The notes beneath the pieces are model-generated. The model ran no database searches, was not told the origin of the DNA, and saw only the letters and a list, made by a program, of their open reading frames with translations. The position numbers were made by a program, and so were the translations under genes. 64,000 nt of DNA from WLMZ01 sp031367435 (GTDB lineage Bacteria; Actinomycetota; Acidimicrobiia; Acidimicrobiales; Ilumatobacteraceae), in NCBI GenBank assembly GCA_031367435.1, contig JANLPV010000025.1:1-64000 (forward strand), given 5' to 3'. Positions within the stretch are counted from its first letter, which is position 1, and every line of letters begins with the position of its first letter. Shown here one piece after another: positions 11,401 to 19,265 of the stretch.

Positions 11401-13571
11401 AGAATGCCGTGCAGCACAGTCGTCAACTCGCCGGGATTGGAACTGATCAGGCGCAGCGTCTCGCTCGTGGCAGTCTGCAGTTCGAGCGACTCGGCGAGAT
11501 CGCTGAACAAGCGTGAGTTGGCAATGGCGATTGAGGCCTGATTGCCAAAGGTCTGCAACACACCCGCCTGTTTGGTGTCGAACGGCCGTACCTCAGTGCG
11601 GAAGATCATCAGGTGACCGAGCCACTCGTCTTCGAGGAACAGCGGCACGCCCACGTAGCTTCGGCTGTTGGCCCGCACCGCCATGTCCATCACGACTGGT
11701 TCGTGGTGAACGGCAAGGTAATCGTCAATGAACACGGGTGCATGTTGGTCGCGTGCCGCAATCGTCCCAACCGACCGTTCGGGCATTGCGAATTCAACGC
11801 CGAGATTCCCGCTTCCCTCGCCAACAAATGCATCCAGACGCAGCTTGTCGCCGTGACGCAGGACGGCGGTGCCAGTGTCGGCACCGCACAGGTCGACGAT
11901 TTTGTGGAGAATTCCTTCAAGCACGGTTGGCAGATCGCCCGGGTTGGCGCTGATGAGGCGCAGCACCTCAGATGTTGCCGTCTGCAGTTCAAGTGCTTCG
12001 CGCAAGTCACTAAAGAGACCGGCGTTGGCGATGGCGATCGACGCCTGATCGGCAAACGCCATCAGGATCCGCCCGTGCTTCGCATCGAACGGTCGCACCT
12101 CGTGGCGGGCGACACTCAACGCTCCGAACCACTGGCCGTCATGAAGCAGCGGCGCAGTAACCATGCTGCGAAACACCCCGGTTTCAGGTAGCGAGTAGCG
12201 CGACGAGTGGCCGTAGAAGTCGTCGGTGAAGGTTGCCTCGTGACGATCGCGCCCCAAGAACATCGATGAATCCGCTGGCATGTCTAGTGCAGCGCCCAAG
12301 GCATCGGGGTTGCCGTCCGCATCGCGAACGCTGGTCGCCACAAGCGTCCCCTTCGATCCGACAATCTTCAGAACGTTCCCATCATCGGCCTCGCACAACT
12401 CAATGGCTTTGGCAACTATGCCGTTGAGCACTGTTGGCAGATCGCCGGGGTGCGCGCTGATCAGGCGCAGCACCTCGGCGGTGGCGGTCTGCAGTTCGAG
12501 TGCTTCGCGTAGATCGTTGAAGAGGCCCGCGTTGCCGATCGCGATGGCTGCCTGATCGGCGAACGCCTGCAGGATTCGTGCGTGCTTGTCGTCGAACCGC
12601 CGCACCTCGAAGCGCCCAACTTCGAGATCGCCGAAGGCCTCGCCGTTGTAGATAAGCGGCACCATCACGGTGCTATGCACGCCCGATGACAGTGTCGCTT
12701 CAGCCAGATCGGGAACCTGCCCCAGGAACTCTGGGTCCTGCCAATCCTCCACAAAGATCGGCGTGCGATTGCGACGAAGCTTGTCTATTCGCCCACTCGA
12801 CGCAAATGTCGTGCCAACAATGTCCACCGAATATCCGTAGGTGGCAACGATGGTGGTCGTGTCGGCACGGACGCGGTTCATCGACCCGTTGTCTGCGTGA
12901 CACAGCACCGTCGCCCGCTGGACGATCCCTTCGAGTACGGGCTGCAGATCGCCGGGGTGCGCGCTGATGAGTCGAAGCACTTCTGACGTTGCCGTTTGTA
13001 GCTCTAACGCTTCGGCGAGCTCTGTGTTGCGTTGTGCGATGTCGTTGACGAGTTGCGCATTCATCACCGCGTTGGCGGCTTGAACGGCAAATGCCTGCAG
13101 CAGTTCGACCTCCTCGTCGGTGAATGGCTCGACGATGCGCTTAGTGGCAGAGATTCCGAGAGCTACGCCTAGGGTCGGCACAGGTACATACACAACCGAT
13201 TTGAATCCGAAGAGCTGCGCAGCTTCGCGTGATGTTGCGAAATCCGGATCAGTGACGGTGGATTGATCGTCGAAGCGGATCACGACCCGATCGCGTAGCA
13301 CATTCACCAAAGCACTTTGCTCAGTATTCGGGCGCAGACCCTTTGTGCCCTCTGGGCGTTGCGGACCATTCGCATAGAACGCGATCTGGTCACCCTCAGC
13401 CATGAAGACCGACCCTGTGTCGGCGTTGCAGAGCAGTGCCGCCTGCAGCGCGATGTCGTAGAGCATGGCGGTGACATCGCCGGCATTGCGGGCCAAAGCA
13501 TGCAGCACGCCAGCGAGCGCGGCCTCGCGGCGCTGCGCGGCTGCCAATTCTCGTTCGAGGTCGGTCGTCAC
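5424..13571 (-). CDS. giant hybrid sensor histidine kinase with twelve GAF domains
   Basis: This 2715-residue protein starts at a GTG with AGGAGAGG upstream. Twelve GAF modules fill residues 1 to about 2075, each roughly 170 residues. They are joined by linkers of two kinds: LELQTATSEVLRLIS (GAFs 2-6, 8, 10, 12) and LDRQTAMTEVLD (GAFs 7, 9, 11). No transmembrane segment is visible, so it is cytoplasmic. The kinase core follows: His2106 in ATMSHEIRTPMN, then N, G1 and G2 boxes (NLLGNAVKFT, DTGIGIP, GGTGLGLAVS). Two receiver domains come next, with Asp2391 in LDMHMPEMDG and Asp2527 in MDVQMPEMDG, and finally an Hpt domain with His2660 in SAHTLKSNA. This is a full phosphorelay in one chain, probably feeding the overlapping response-regulator cyclase. 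Confidence 0.95.
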   Translation of the reverse strand: MTTDLERELAAAQRREAALAGVLHALARNAGDVTAMLYDIALQAALLCNADTGSVFMAEGDQIAFYANGPQRPEGTKGLRPNTEQSALVNVLRDRVVIRFDDQSTVTDPDFATSREAAQLFGFKSVVYVPVPTLGVALGISATKRIVEPFTDEEVELLQAFAVQAANAVMNAQLVNDIAQRNTELAEALELQTATSEVLRLISAHPGDLQPVLEGIVQRATVLCHADNGSMNRVRADTTTIVATYGYSVDIVGTTFASSGRIDKLRRNRTPIFVEDWQDPEFLGQVPDLAEATLSSGVHSTVMVPLIYNGEAFGDLEVGRFEVRRFDDKHARILQAFADQAAIAIGNAGLFNDLREALELQTATAEVLRLISAHPGDLPTVLNGIVAKAIELCEADDGNVLKIVGSKGTLVATSVRDADGNPDALGAALDMPADSSMFLGRDRHEATFTDDFYGHSSRYSLPETGVFRSMVTAPLLHDGQWFGALSVARHEVRPFDAKHGRILMAFADQASIAIANAGLFSDLREALELQTATSEVLRLISANPGDLPTVLEGILHKIVDLCGADTGTAVLRHGDKLRLDAFVGEGSGNLGVEFAMPERSVGTIAARDQHAPVFIDDYLAVHHEPVVMDMAVRANSRSYVGVPLFLEDEWLGHLMIFRTEVRPFDTKQAGVLQTFGNQASIAIANSRLFSDLAESLELQTATSETLRLISSNPGELTTVLHGILAKAAELCGGEAGSVTLREGDVIRYVASHGAAMEPYIGTTIDAGALSSDVFSYTATGAAYTHDFAEVTRGHPYFEELAEVARVRSYAAVPLTSDGEGVGTLHMYRHEVRPFDEAELSALVAFAEQASLAISNARLFNDLAESLELQTGTAEVLRLISSHPGDLRTVLEGILTRANSLCRADASIALVVHDGFLHFDAQVGIGEEVVGTVIPDDSSLLSRTDAERRLPRFIDDFQALETEAHQRFAERFNVRSAMMVPLLRDGDWIGNLNVIRHSVDPFEAKDALILQAFADQAAIAIANAGLFNDLDDALDRQTAMIEVLDTVSTARFDLQPVFEMVTHHANRLCSGTGALMWVREGDHMRRVAASGIALRGLPKDALLVPIDRSWPVGEAVITGQSVHIKDWDAVPAEHFPNSPSRLLGQKSTLVIPMLRNEVVVGVVGFSRAEAGGYTDSEVALLQTFANQAAIAVDNARLLAEIEQRNSELSESLELQTATSEVLRLISANPGELTTVLDGILERAALLAGADFAAAALQYGDVMRIEGHYDAPDMMGIEAPATESVFTQSEAEQRLSRFVEDMHDAPTPRRPQVEVIINAGARSTLFLPLLRDGQRIGTLVIARREVRPFDDNDAKALMSFADQAVIAIANARMFNDLAESLDRQTAMTEVLDVVSTARFDLQPVFEVVAQHAHRLCKGASSVLFVRQGDQLVRVANRHDQLSIANIADVQREAFLNPLIVLPIDGVETPTSEAAATGRPIHIRNWDDVPADLYPMSVLRGTGLKSTLQLPMVRNKQVVGVLGFTRAEPGGYSDTEVALLQTFANQAAIALDNARLLAEIEQRNSELSESLELQTATSEVLSLISAHPGDLQTVLEGIVSKVVALCDADGGSALLRHGDVLRIDAVHDAMGGLPSLLGSEFPLELSGANRVAHELGEPYFLDDFVAAARDPLAIAALEDLAGSMRSFASVALVQDGLWLGNLNVSRTTVRPFDPKLSAILQTFADQAAIAIANARLFNDLDVALDRQTAMTEVLDTVSTSRFDLQPMFNMVAHHADRLCAGAGATISIREDDQLRSVVRVGGAVGLLEVGQLTPIDDTSPMGAAAFNRGVVHIRNWDDVPAGEYPNSLTRDSGRKSVLVVPMIRNDIVIGVIGFSREAAGGYTDDEVSLLQTFANQAAIAVENARMLTEIEQRNNELTESLELQTATSEVLRLISANPGDLHTVLDGILAKAAALCAAPAGSVMLRHGDMVRFEALYGQQQSATLGREIPVPQVGSMLVARDRRAPLLLDDFKATARDPLGIELAELNDVRSYATIALFHEEEWIGNFILFRHEVLPFDAKLAPILQAFADQAAIAIGNARLFQQLEEQTRIADDANAAKGSFLATMSHEIRTPMNAVIGMSGLLLDTDLQPRQRDFAEIIRSSGESLLGIINDILDFSKIDAGRLELEEHPFDLRACVESAFDLVTEPAARKGIELAFLIDPAVPTGVNGDVTRLRQVLVNLLGNAVKFTEVGEVVLTVDPGAEANQLVISVRDTGIGIPADRADRLFEEFSQLDSSTTRKYGGTGLGLAVSKRLAELMGGTMWAESEAGEGATFRFTIVAEPAEVPSRAAAVGIPADMAGKHVLVVDDNSINRRILDLQTEAWGLHCQAFESGADALTGVERGDPFDLAVLDMHMPEMDGLELAQRIRVLRPDLPLVLYTSLGGAESIDPVFSAVLTKPVKQSQLFDVFVSLLSSGDGDRLMPEAKESVATLGERHPLRILLAEDNTVNQQIALLVLESMGYRADVASNGLEAVEAIGHLPYDVVLMDVQMPEMDGLEATRQIRARPPTTGRPHIIAMTANAMQGDREACLAAGMDNYLAKPIRPEELAAALAKAPLHADQHTAAVQLDTGALDRLRAIATTDDAFKRLVSSFLDNGATLLVQMADAVGTGDVDVLRRSAHTLKSNAASFGATDLAELCGKLETQARAGSTDGASELTKQIAIAFDVARAALSTQE

Positions 13572-13583
13572 TGGTACCTCTCC

Positions 13584-14771
13584 TCAGTCGACCTCGGCGA
13601 GGGCCGATACGACGACGTCTTCGAAACGGTTTTCCACCCAGCTGCGCGGCTCGAGATCGTCACTGAGGTCGGTGGCGAGTTCTGTGAAAAAACCGACTAC
13701 CGCGTGCTGCTTGTCAATCCACATTCCCACCCCACCGGCGCCGGGATGTGACAACGACCCGATTGGTTGCAGGCCGCCGCCGAAGTAGGCATACGCCTCG
13801 AAGTTACGCACGACCCAGCCGTAGCCGTAACCAGCTTCACGTTTAAGAATCGAACCGAACTTCGCCGACATGCCCGGCAGCCGGTTACTCGTCATCGCCT
13901 CAACCGTTGCCTTACCAAGGATGCGTGCGTCGCCATATCTGCCGCCATTGAGGATCATCTGCCCGAACGTCAGCATGTCGGCTGCGTTGCTGTACAACCC
14001 CGCCGCGCCATGTTGGGTCGCCTCCCACATCGGGCCCACCATGCCGAGTGGCACCGCGTCGGGGCCGAACGGAATCCCGTTCGGCCGATGCGCGAGCCGT
14101 GGACGCATCTCGTCAGTGACAATGAACGCGGTACTCGTCATCCCGAGCGGCTCGAACAGCCGCTGCCGGGCGAACGCATCGATGCTCATCCCGGTGACCC
14201 GACTCACGATGTTGCCGAGTAGTTGATAGCCGTAGTTGCCGTAGTTCATCATCGTGTCGACCGGCCTGCTGCGTGGGGCATCCCAGCCAGGGTTGATGAA
14301 CACAAATTCGAGTACGTCTCCGTCGTCGGGAAAGGGAGGGAGTTGGCCCGCCTCAGTGCGTGCGGCAGTCAGCGCGAGCAGTTCGTCGTCGTCCCAGCCG
14401 TGCGTGTGCGTGAGCAGATGGTGCACGAGCACCGTGTCGTTGTCGCCGGCAGCAAGCTCGGGGATGTAGTCGACGACACGATTGTTGATACCGACAACTC
14501 CGTCCTCGACGAGACACATGATCAGCGTTGCCGTGACCGGCTTCGTGAGCGACGCGAGAGCAAATATGTTGTCCACGCTGGCCGCCGGACCGTCGGGATA
14601 TTGCTGGCCGAACGCCTCGGCGAAGGCGATAACGCCACGACGTGCAACCGAGGCCACAAGCGTGGGTGTTTTGCCCGAAACAACATGCGTTTGCAACAAC
14701 AGGCGCGCAAGATCGAGCCGCTCGGGAAGAAAGCCCGCATCATGGGCCGACCCAGCACGTAGAACTGTCAT
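13584..14771 (-). CDS. beta-lactamase-fold serine hydrolase (class C/EstB-like)
   Basis: The frame opens at a TTG at 14777, but the ATG at 14771 is better spaced from GGGGGTG, giving 395 residues. The SxxK catalytic motif is SLTK at residues 74-77. YGN within MMNYGNYGYQLLG supplies the catalytic Tyr of the second motif. HTHGWDD and GAAGLYSNAADM are typical of the class C beta-lactamase/esterase superfamily (PF00144). No signal peptide is seen, so the enzyme is probably a cytoplasmic esterase or peptidase rather than a resistance determinant. It ends 12 bp before the giant kinase gene and is likely co-transcribed with it. A second family member lies at 53617-54756. Confidence 0.85.
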   Translation of the reverse strand: MTVLRAGSAHDAGFLPERLDLARLLLQTHVVSGKTPTLVASVARRGVIAFAEAFGQQYPDGPAASVDNIFALASLTKPVTATLIMCLVEDGVVGINNRVVDYIPELAAGDNDTVLVHHLLTHTHGWDDDELLALTAARTEAGQLPPFPDDGDVLEFVFINPGWDAPRSRPVDTMMNYGNYGYQLLGNIVSRVTGMSIDAFARQRLFEPLGMTSTAFIVTDEMRPRLAHRPNGIPFGPDAVPLGMVGPMWEATQHGAAGLYSNAADMLTFGQMILNGGRYGDARILGKATVEAMTSNRLPGMSAKFGSILKREAGYGYGWVVRNFEAYAYFGGGLQPIGSLSHPGAGGVGMWIDKQHAVVGFFTELATDLSDDLEPRSWVENRFEDVVVSALAEVD

Positions 14772-14813
14772 CTTCAAATCACCCCCAAGTTGACAAGCAG
14801 TATGGCCGACTTT

Positions 14814-17324
14814 TCAGGCTGGGGCGAGCGGCTGCGTCTCGAAACACCTGCGCAGAGCCACATCGGCAATGCGATCACGAAGCATTTCAAATTCTGCAGT
14901 CGCAGCGGCGCGTTGCTCAGCGGCACTCGCTGAGTCGCCGTTCGCGTCTGAAGCCAACGCGTTCACCATCTGCAACTTCCAGATGATCGCGTGGTGCCCG
15001 CAGGGCACTGCCGTCACCAGTGCTGCATCGCACACCACGAGTGCAGAGTTGGGGTCGCCGAGTTCGAGGTGGGCCTGCGCCAACAGCAGCCGCGCCGTGC
15101 CGAGCTCACGCAACTGCCCTGCTTCAGCGAGGTCGGCCACCAACGACTGCAGAAGTTCAACCGCTGTCTCCGAGCGACCGGAGCACAGCAGCGCTTCGGC
15201 TCGGGCCACCTTTGACGGCGGCATGTCGCTGCCATCGATCGTTGCATCAATAGCCTCGGGGACCGCAATACCGCGCTCGGTCAGGCGCGCCCGAACCGAG
15301 GTGAGATTGGAGATGAGCATGTGCCGCATCCACACCCGCGACAGCTCAACGGCGCGTCGGTGCGCATCAACACCCACCTCACCCGCTTGATCGAGCGCGT
15401 CGATAATCGTCAGGTAGAACGTGCGCGCATTCTCTGCGCAGGCGCGACCAAAGGGATGTTCGTCATCAGTCACTTCCTGCGCGAGCGCTGCGTCGACCTC
15501 GTCGAAGCGACCGGCCTCGGCAAGCGCGAGCGCCTTGATCGATCCGTATTGCACCGGGGCTGAACCAAGCTGACTGGCGAGCTCAATCGCGCGATCACAC
15601 ACGGCCACGCATTGCTCGAATCGTCCAGCGGCCCAATACACCCACATCAGCCAGAAGCAGAACTCCTTCAAGCGAACCGGATCGCGGCGAGCTTCGAGGC
15701 GGGCCAACAGCCCTTCGGATCGAGCGATCGATTCGTCCATCGGAATGACGCGGAGCTTGGCCAATTCCGCATCCATCACGAGGTCCTGATCGCCGACGGC
15801 GTTCGCCAACTCCACTGCGCGGAAGGCGTTGTCTCGTGCGGTTGGTCGGTAGTCGGCCCAATAATCCGTGAACCACACAGTCGGGATGAGCGCGAGCGCC
15901 ATCGCCCGCTTGTCACCAAGCTCGGCGGCAAGGTCGTAGGCGAGCTGGTAACTGTCGCGAGCCTTCTCCGCGAAGTCCTGCTGATCGAGCGACATCACGT
16001 AATCGGCGCGCGCCTGGGTGAGTGAAGCCTCGAGTTCGGCCGTGCGGTCGCCGGTTCGACGGTGATGTTCGAGCACCGTCTGCAGATCGTCGAGTGTTTC
16101 GGCAGCACAGAACTGATCGAGCAGCACCTGACTGCGCTGCAACAAGATTGACGCACGGGTGGCACTCGCGTTCGGCACCGCTTGCAACGCGCGATCAAGA
16201 CATGCCAACGCTGCTTCAACCTCGCCCTGACCGCGTAACGCCCGCGCCTGAAGAGCAACTGCCTGTGCCCACAAATCCTGATCGCCGTTTTCGAGGTGTG
16301 CCGTTGCCCGCTCGAGGATACGCATCGCATCTTCGAACGCCAGCGCATCGAGCGCTGTGCGACCAGAAGCCATCAACGCCGACGCAGCCCGTTCCGGTCG
16401 AGCCGCCGAACCTGCCAGTTCCAGATGATTGGCGATCTCCACTGTTGGCACGGGCACGCCGGGTCGCACGGCTGACTCCATCGCATCGGCAACCGAGAGA
16501 TGCAACCGCTGTCGCCGCGGCAATGAGAATTCGCTGAGCAACGTCTGACGGAATTGCTCATGCACAAAGCCGTAACGAGCCTCGCCGCCGCCCGGCACCT
16601 CCTCGATGAGATGTATCTGCTCGGCCTCTTCGAGGGCGTTGAACAATTCGTCTTCGGTCGAGGAACTGATCGCGGCGAGAAGGTCGAAGGAGAACACCCG
16701 ACCAATAACTGCAGCGGCAGCAAGGATCTTGCGGGTCGCAGCTTGCAGACGGTCGAGGCGTCGACCGATCAGCAACGCCACGCTTCGAGGTACCTCGGTT
16801 TCGCCAACCTCGATCGCGCGACGCCACCCACCCTTGTCGTCGAACAGCTTGCCGGTTTCGTGAAGATGGCGAACCGTCTCCTCCGCAAAGAATGGATTGC
16901 CCTCGGTCTCGGAGAACACGAGGTCGACGAGCGCCGGCGGTGGAACACGGCCGACGCGGTGGGTGAGTACGGTTGCGACTTCTTCGCGGGTGAACGGGCG
17001 CAGGCTGATCTCCACTGCGAGCCGGGCGCGGGTGAGATTCGCGAACGTACGACTGAATGGCCGGTCGTTGCCGAGATCGGTGGAGCGGAATGTGCCGATC
17101 ACGAGAATCTGCGAATTCGCAAGGCGTGGCGCGAGATGTTCGAGCAACAGCAGCGTCGATTCGTCGGCCCAATGCAGATCCTCGAACAGCAACACCAGCG
17201 GCCGCAGTTGGGCAGCACGGTGCAAGAACTCCTGTACACCGTGTAACAGGTAGCGCCGTTCCTGCTCCGGAGGCAGGCTGGGTGGCTCGGGGATGTCGTC
17301 GTAGCGTTGCCGTAACGCAGGCAT
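14814..17324 (-). CDS. C-terminal part of split cyclase/AAA/TPR regulator
   Basis: This 836-residue frame begins (MPALRQRYDDIPEP) in the middle of an AAA/STAND ATPase domain. It has Walker B in PLVLLFEDLHWAD but no Walker A. Typical downstream STAND segments follow (ILVIGTFRSTD, EGNPFFAEETVRHL), then about 500 residues of TPR-like helices. The missing Walker A and an N-terminal cyclase domain are in the frame just upstream. Joined by the skipped codons, the two make one normal-looking protein of about 1130 residues. If translated alone from 17324, this part would lack the P-loop. It is therefore read as the 3' part of a gene broken by a stop codon. The next gene, the beta-lactamase-fold hydrolase, starts 42 bp downstream. 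Confidence 0.8.
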   Translation of the reverse strand: MPALRQRYDDIPEPPSLPPEQERRYLLHGVQEFLHRAAQLRPLVLLFEDLHWADESTLLLLEHLAPRLANSQILVIGTFRSTDLGNDRPFSRTFANLTRARLAVEISLRPFTREEVATVLTHRVGRVPPPALVDLVFSETEGNPFFAEETVRHLHETGKLFDDKGGWRRAIEVGETEVPRSVALLIGRRLDRLQAATRKILAAAAVIGRVFSFDLLAAISSSTEDELFNALEEAEQIHLIEEVPGGGEARYGFVHEQFRQTLLSEFSLPRRQRLHLSVADAMESAVRPGVPVPTVEIANHLELAGSAARPERAASALMASGRTALDALAFEDAMRILERATAHLENGDQDLWAQAVALQARALRGQGEVEAALACLDRALQAVPNASATRASILLQRSQVLLDQFCAAETLDDLQTVLEHHRRTGDRTAELEASLTQARADYVMSLDQQDFAEKARDSYQLAYDLAAELGDKRAMALALIPTVWFTDYWADYRPTARDNAFRAVELANAVGDQDLVMDAELAKLRVIPMDESIARSEGLLARLEARRDPVRLKEFCFWLMWVYWAAGRFEQCVAVCDRAIELASQLGSAPVQYGSIKALALAEAGRFDEVDAALAQEVTDDEHPFGRACAENARTFYLTIIDALDQAGEVGVDAHRRAVELSRVWMRHMLISNLTSVRARLTERGIAVPEAIDATIDGSDMPPSKVARAEALLCSGRSETAVELLQSLVADLAEAGQLRELGTARLLLAQAHLELGDPNSALVVCDAALVTAVPCGHHAIIWKLQMVNALASDANGDSASAAEQRAAATAEFEMLRDRIADVALRRCFETQPLAPA

Positions 17325-17336
17325 CAGCGTTGCGAC

Positions 17337-17339
17337 TTA
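17337..17339 (-). other. in-frame TAA splitting the cyclase/AAA/TPR gene
   Basis: On the minus strand the codons read CTT GGC GAG AAC GCC CCG TAA GTC GCA ACG CTG ATG. The sense codons on both sides stay in one frame and encode LGENAP-stop-VATLMPALRQ, the expected run of a STAND ATPase with one residue replaced by a stop. No frameshift is needed. A single GAA or GAG codon would restore the whole protein. Confidence 0.85.
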
Positions 17340-18203
17340 CGGGGCGTTCTCGCCAAGGGTTTCGCGAAGCCGCTCAGGGCTGATCTCGCGTGTGGCCTGC
17401 TCGAGCTGATCGATGAGCGGCTGATACGGCGGCGGTACGTCCATATCGAGACACGAGCCGATGCGCAAACTCAATCGTCGACGGTATGCCTCTTCAACTG
17501 CCTCGCCTGCCAGCCGGCTCTTTCCGGCGCCCGCTTCGCCAGAGATGAACACCATCGCACCAACGCCATCGGCCACCTGCGCGACGAGCTCCAGAATTCT
17601 TGTTCGTTCCGCAGCCCGGTCGATGTAAGGAGTGGCCGCCGCGTCGGGGAGCACTTCGCCATCGTCGCCCTCGGGATCGGCACATGGCACCTCATAAAAC
17701 CGCCATGGCGCTGAGATGCCCTTGAGCTCGAACATGCCGCGGTCTTCGAGTTCGTCGCGCGCAGTGCCGAGAACCATGTGCACTGTTTCCGATGCAAGTA
17801 CCCCACCGGCTGGGGCAAGGCTCTCGATACGGCGCGCGATGATCACGGTTTCGCCATGGATATCGCCGTCTTCTTCAATTACGTCCCCGGTGTGGAGGCC
17901 GATGCGCATCTGCACCACTTGTCCGGGCTCGCGGCGATTGCGTTGCGACATGTCGAGCTGGATCTCACGCGCACACACCACAGCGCGACGCGCCGACGAG
18001 AACGCCGCCATCAGACCGTCGCCCATCTCCTTGATGACAATGCCACGATGCGCCTCGATGCGTTCGAGTGCCAGCCGCTCGACGGAACGCCCGATGGAGC
18101 GCGCCTCTTCATCGCCGAGTTGCTGGTTGAGTTGCGTGGAAGCGACCAGATCGGTGAACAGCACGGTGACGGTGCCCTCGGGTATCGCACCCCTTTCGCT
18201 CAT
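17337..18203 (-). CDS. N-terminal part of split cyclase/AAA/TPR regulator
   Basis: I chose ATG 18203 (MSERGAIPEG) because CAGGAG lies six bases upstream; 288 residues follow. Residues 10-180 are a class III cyclase domain: TVTVLFTDLVAST with the metal Asp, KEMGDGLMAAF, and RIGLHTGDV. The last nucleotide-binding motif is weak (IHGETVIIARRI), so activity is doubtful. A winged linker leads to the Walker A of a STAND ATPase, FISGEAGAGKSRLAG. The frame stops at a TAA right after LRETLGENAP, where homologous regulators continue with Glu-Val-Ala. Five codons later the C-terminal part resumes in the same frame. This looks like a nonsense change (GAA to TAA) in a single gene. Confidence 0.8.
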   Translation of the reverse strand: MSERGAIPEGTVTVLFTDLVASTQLNQQLGDEEARSIGRSVERLALERIEAHRGIVIKEMGDGLMAAFSSARRAVVCAREIQLDMSQRNRREPGQVVQMRIGLHTGDVIEEDGDIHGETVIIARRIESLAPAGGVLASETVHMVLGTARDELEDRGMFELKGISAPWRFYEVPCADPEGDDGEVLPDAAATPYIDRAAERTRILELVAQVADGVGAMVFISGEAGAGKSRLAGEAVEEAYRRRLSLRIGSCLDMDVPPPYQPLIDQLEQATREISPERLRETLGENAP

Positions 18204-18326
18204 CGTCGGCTCCTGATACGCACTGGGACAGCTTGCCACAGCAGGTCACGAACGTCGGGAGGTCCCGCTATGACCAGCAATATCTCCACACGGATGGATC
18301 ATGCCCGCCTGAGCCCGGACGCGAAA

Positions 18327-18356
18327 CAGCGGGTGAGGCCAAAGCCGCACCCGCTG
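18327..18356 (-). terminator. strong stem-loop downstream of cold-shock gene
   Basis: A perfect 9-bp inverted repeat (CAGCGGGTG with CACCCGCTG) encloses an inner GGC/GCC pair around CAAA. Read on the minus strand the hairpin is followed by TTTCG, a short U-run. It lies 45 bp past the cold-shock stop codon and before the start of the split cyclase gene, fitting an intrinsic terminator between the two. Confidence 0.55.
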
Positions 18357-18379
18357 AACACTGTTGCTTCATTTGTACT

Positions 18380-18395
18380 CGATCCCGAAGGATCG
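18380..18395 (-). terminator. small hairpin directly after cold-shock stop codon
   Basis: CGATCC and GGATCG pair around CGAA; on the minus strand the loop is the very stable UUCG tetraloop. No T-run follows, so this is more likely a 3'-end stabilising or pausing hairpin than a complete terminator. It sits 5 bp past the end of the cold-shock gene. Confidence 0.4.
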
Positions 18396-18400
18396 GGCAA

Positions 18401-18601
18401 TTAGATGAGGCGAACCTTTTGGGCTTCTTCGCCCTTCTTGCCCGGTGCGACTTCGAACTCAACTGAGTCGCCTTCGCTGAGCGACTTGTAGCCGTTGCCC
18501 TCGATATTCGAGAAGTGGACGAACACGTCGGCGCCACCCTCTCGCGAGATGAAGCCGAAACCTTTTTCGGCATTGAAGAACTTAACTGTGCCTGTGGCCA
18601 T
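18401..18601 (-). CDS. cold-shock protein (CspA family)
   Basis: This is a 66-residue single cold-shock domain of normal length. RNP1 is KGFGFIS at about residues 13-19 and RNP2 is VFVHF at about 26-30. The C-terminus QKVRLI is typical of actinobacterial Csp proteins. It binds single-stranded RNA or DNA and acts as an RNA chaperone in the cytoplasm. The gene is monocistronic: about 200 bp lie upstream before the divergent HNH-like gene and two hairpins lie downstream. A long 5' leader is common for cold-shock genes, but I could not identify a specific cold-shock element. Confidence 0.95.
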   Translation of the reverse strand: MATGTVKFFNAEKGFGFISREGGADVFVHFSNIEGNGYKSLSEGDSVEFEVAPGKKGEEAQKVRLI

Positions 18602-18802
18602 TGCTTTTCCTTATGAACAATTACGAGACGCCGTCGGCGCTCGATTGGCACCCTACCTTGAGCGTTCTGGCGTTACACCAGTTCGGCGAAATCAGCGGAC
18701 GATGTCTCAGATTTCTCGGCGCAGCGCTTCGCTCGAACGACGACGCTACGGTGCCCGTATGCGCCCACCGTTGCAACAACTACAAGTCGTTCATCGCCAA
18801 TC

Positions 18803-19252
18803 ATGAGTCGGCTCGACGAGGTAGGAGCGAACGATCAATGGCGTTGCTGGATCTGTGACGAAGCCGTCGATCCGCACATGTCCGTCAACGATGCGCGCGG
18901 TCCGAGTATCGACAGCATCACCACGAAGGCCAAGGGCAAAGCGAGCGCCGCTGACGCCGGCCAGGTTCGGCTCGCGCACCGTGCCTGCAACACACGCAAG
19001 GGAGCGGTCGCAGCCGTCGTGCCGTGGCCCACGCAGCTCTTCGTCGTCGATCCGGCTCCGATCATCTCCAGCGTCGAGCGCTTGCAACGAAAGGGTGGGC
19101 GCGTTGTGATGGCGCGTTGCCCAACGCTCGACGATGCTCATGAAGCCGCCGATTGGTTAGTCGATCGTTTGTCGCGGCTGCGTCCAGATCTCGACGTCAT
19201 CGCGGACGTCGAGGCTGGCGGCGGGCAGTTCATGCTCATTCTGCGAACGTGA
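18803..19252 (+). CDS. HNH-endonuclease-like zinc-binding protein
   Basis: The protein has 149 residues. WRCWICDEAVDP supplies a CxxC knuckle. GPSIDSITTKAKG occupies the position of the central HNH segment, with the usual His/Asp region degenerate. RLAHRACNTRKG matches the final His and the Cys-Asn of HNH proteins. The C-terminal 70 residues (DDAHEAADWLVDRLSRL) are helical and unassigned. The first catalytic His is not evident, so nuclease activity is uncertain. It is divergent from the cold-shock gene and ends 13 bp from the convergent membrane-protein gene. No methyltransferase or other restriction partner is adjacent. Confidence 0.65.
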   Translation: MSRLDEVGANDQWRCWICDEAVDPHMSVNDARGPSIDSITTKAKGKASAADAGQVRLAHRACNTRKGAVAAVVPWPTQLFVVDPAPIISSVERLQRKGGRVVMARCPTLDDAHEAADWLVDRLSRLRPDLDVIADVEAGGGQFMLILRT

Positions 19253-19265
19253 ATTCACCCACCAT

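Noticed and set aside
5424..13571. Giant kinase repeats as assembly artefact
   Set aside because: The GAF modules are clearly diverged from one another in sequence and one frame runs through all 8.1 kb.
17325..17350. Programmed frameshift in the cyclase/AAA/TPR gene
   Set aside because: Both parts are in the same frame; only one stop codon separates them, so no frameshift is needed.
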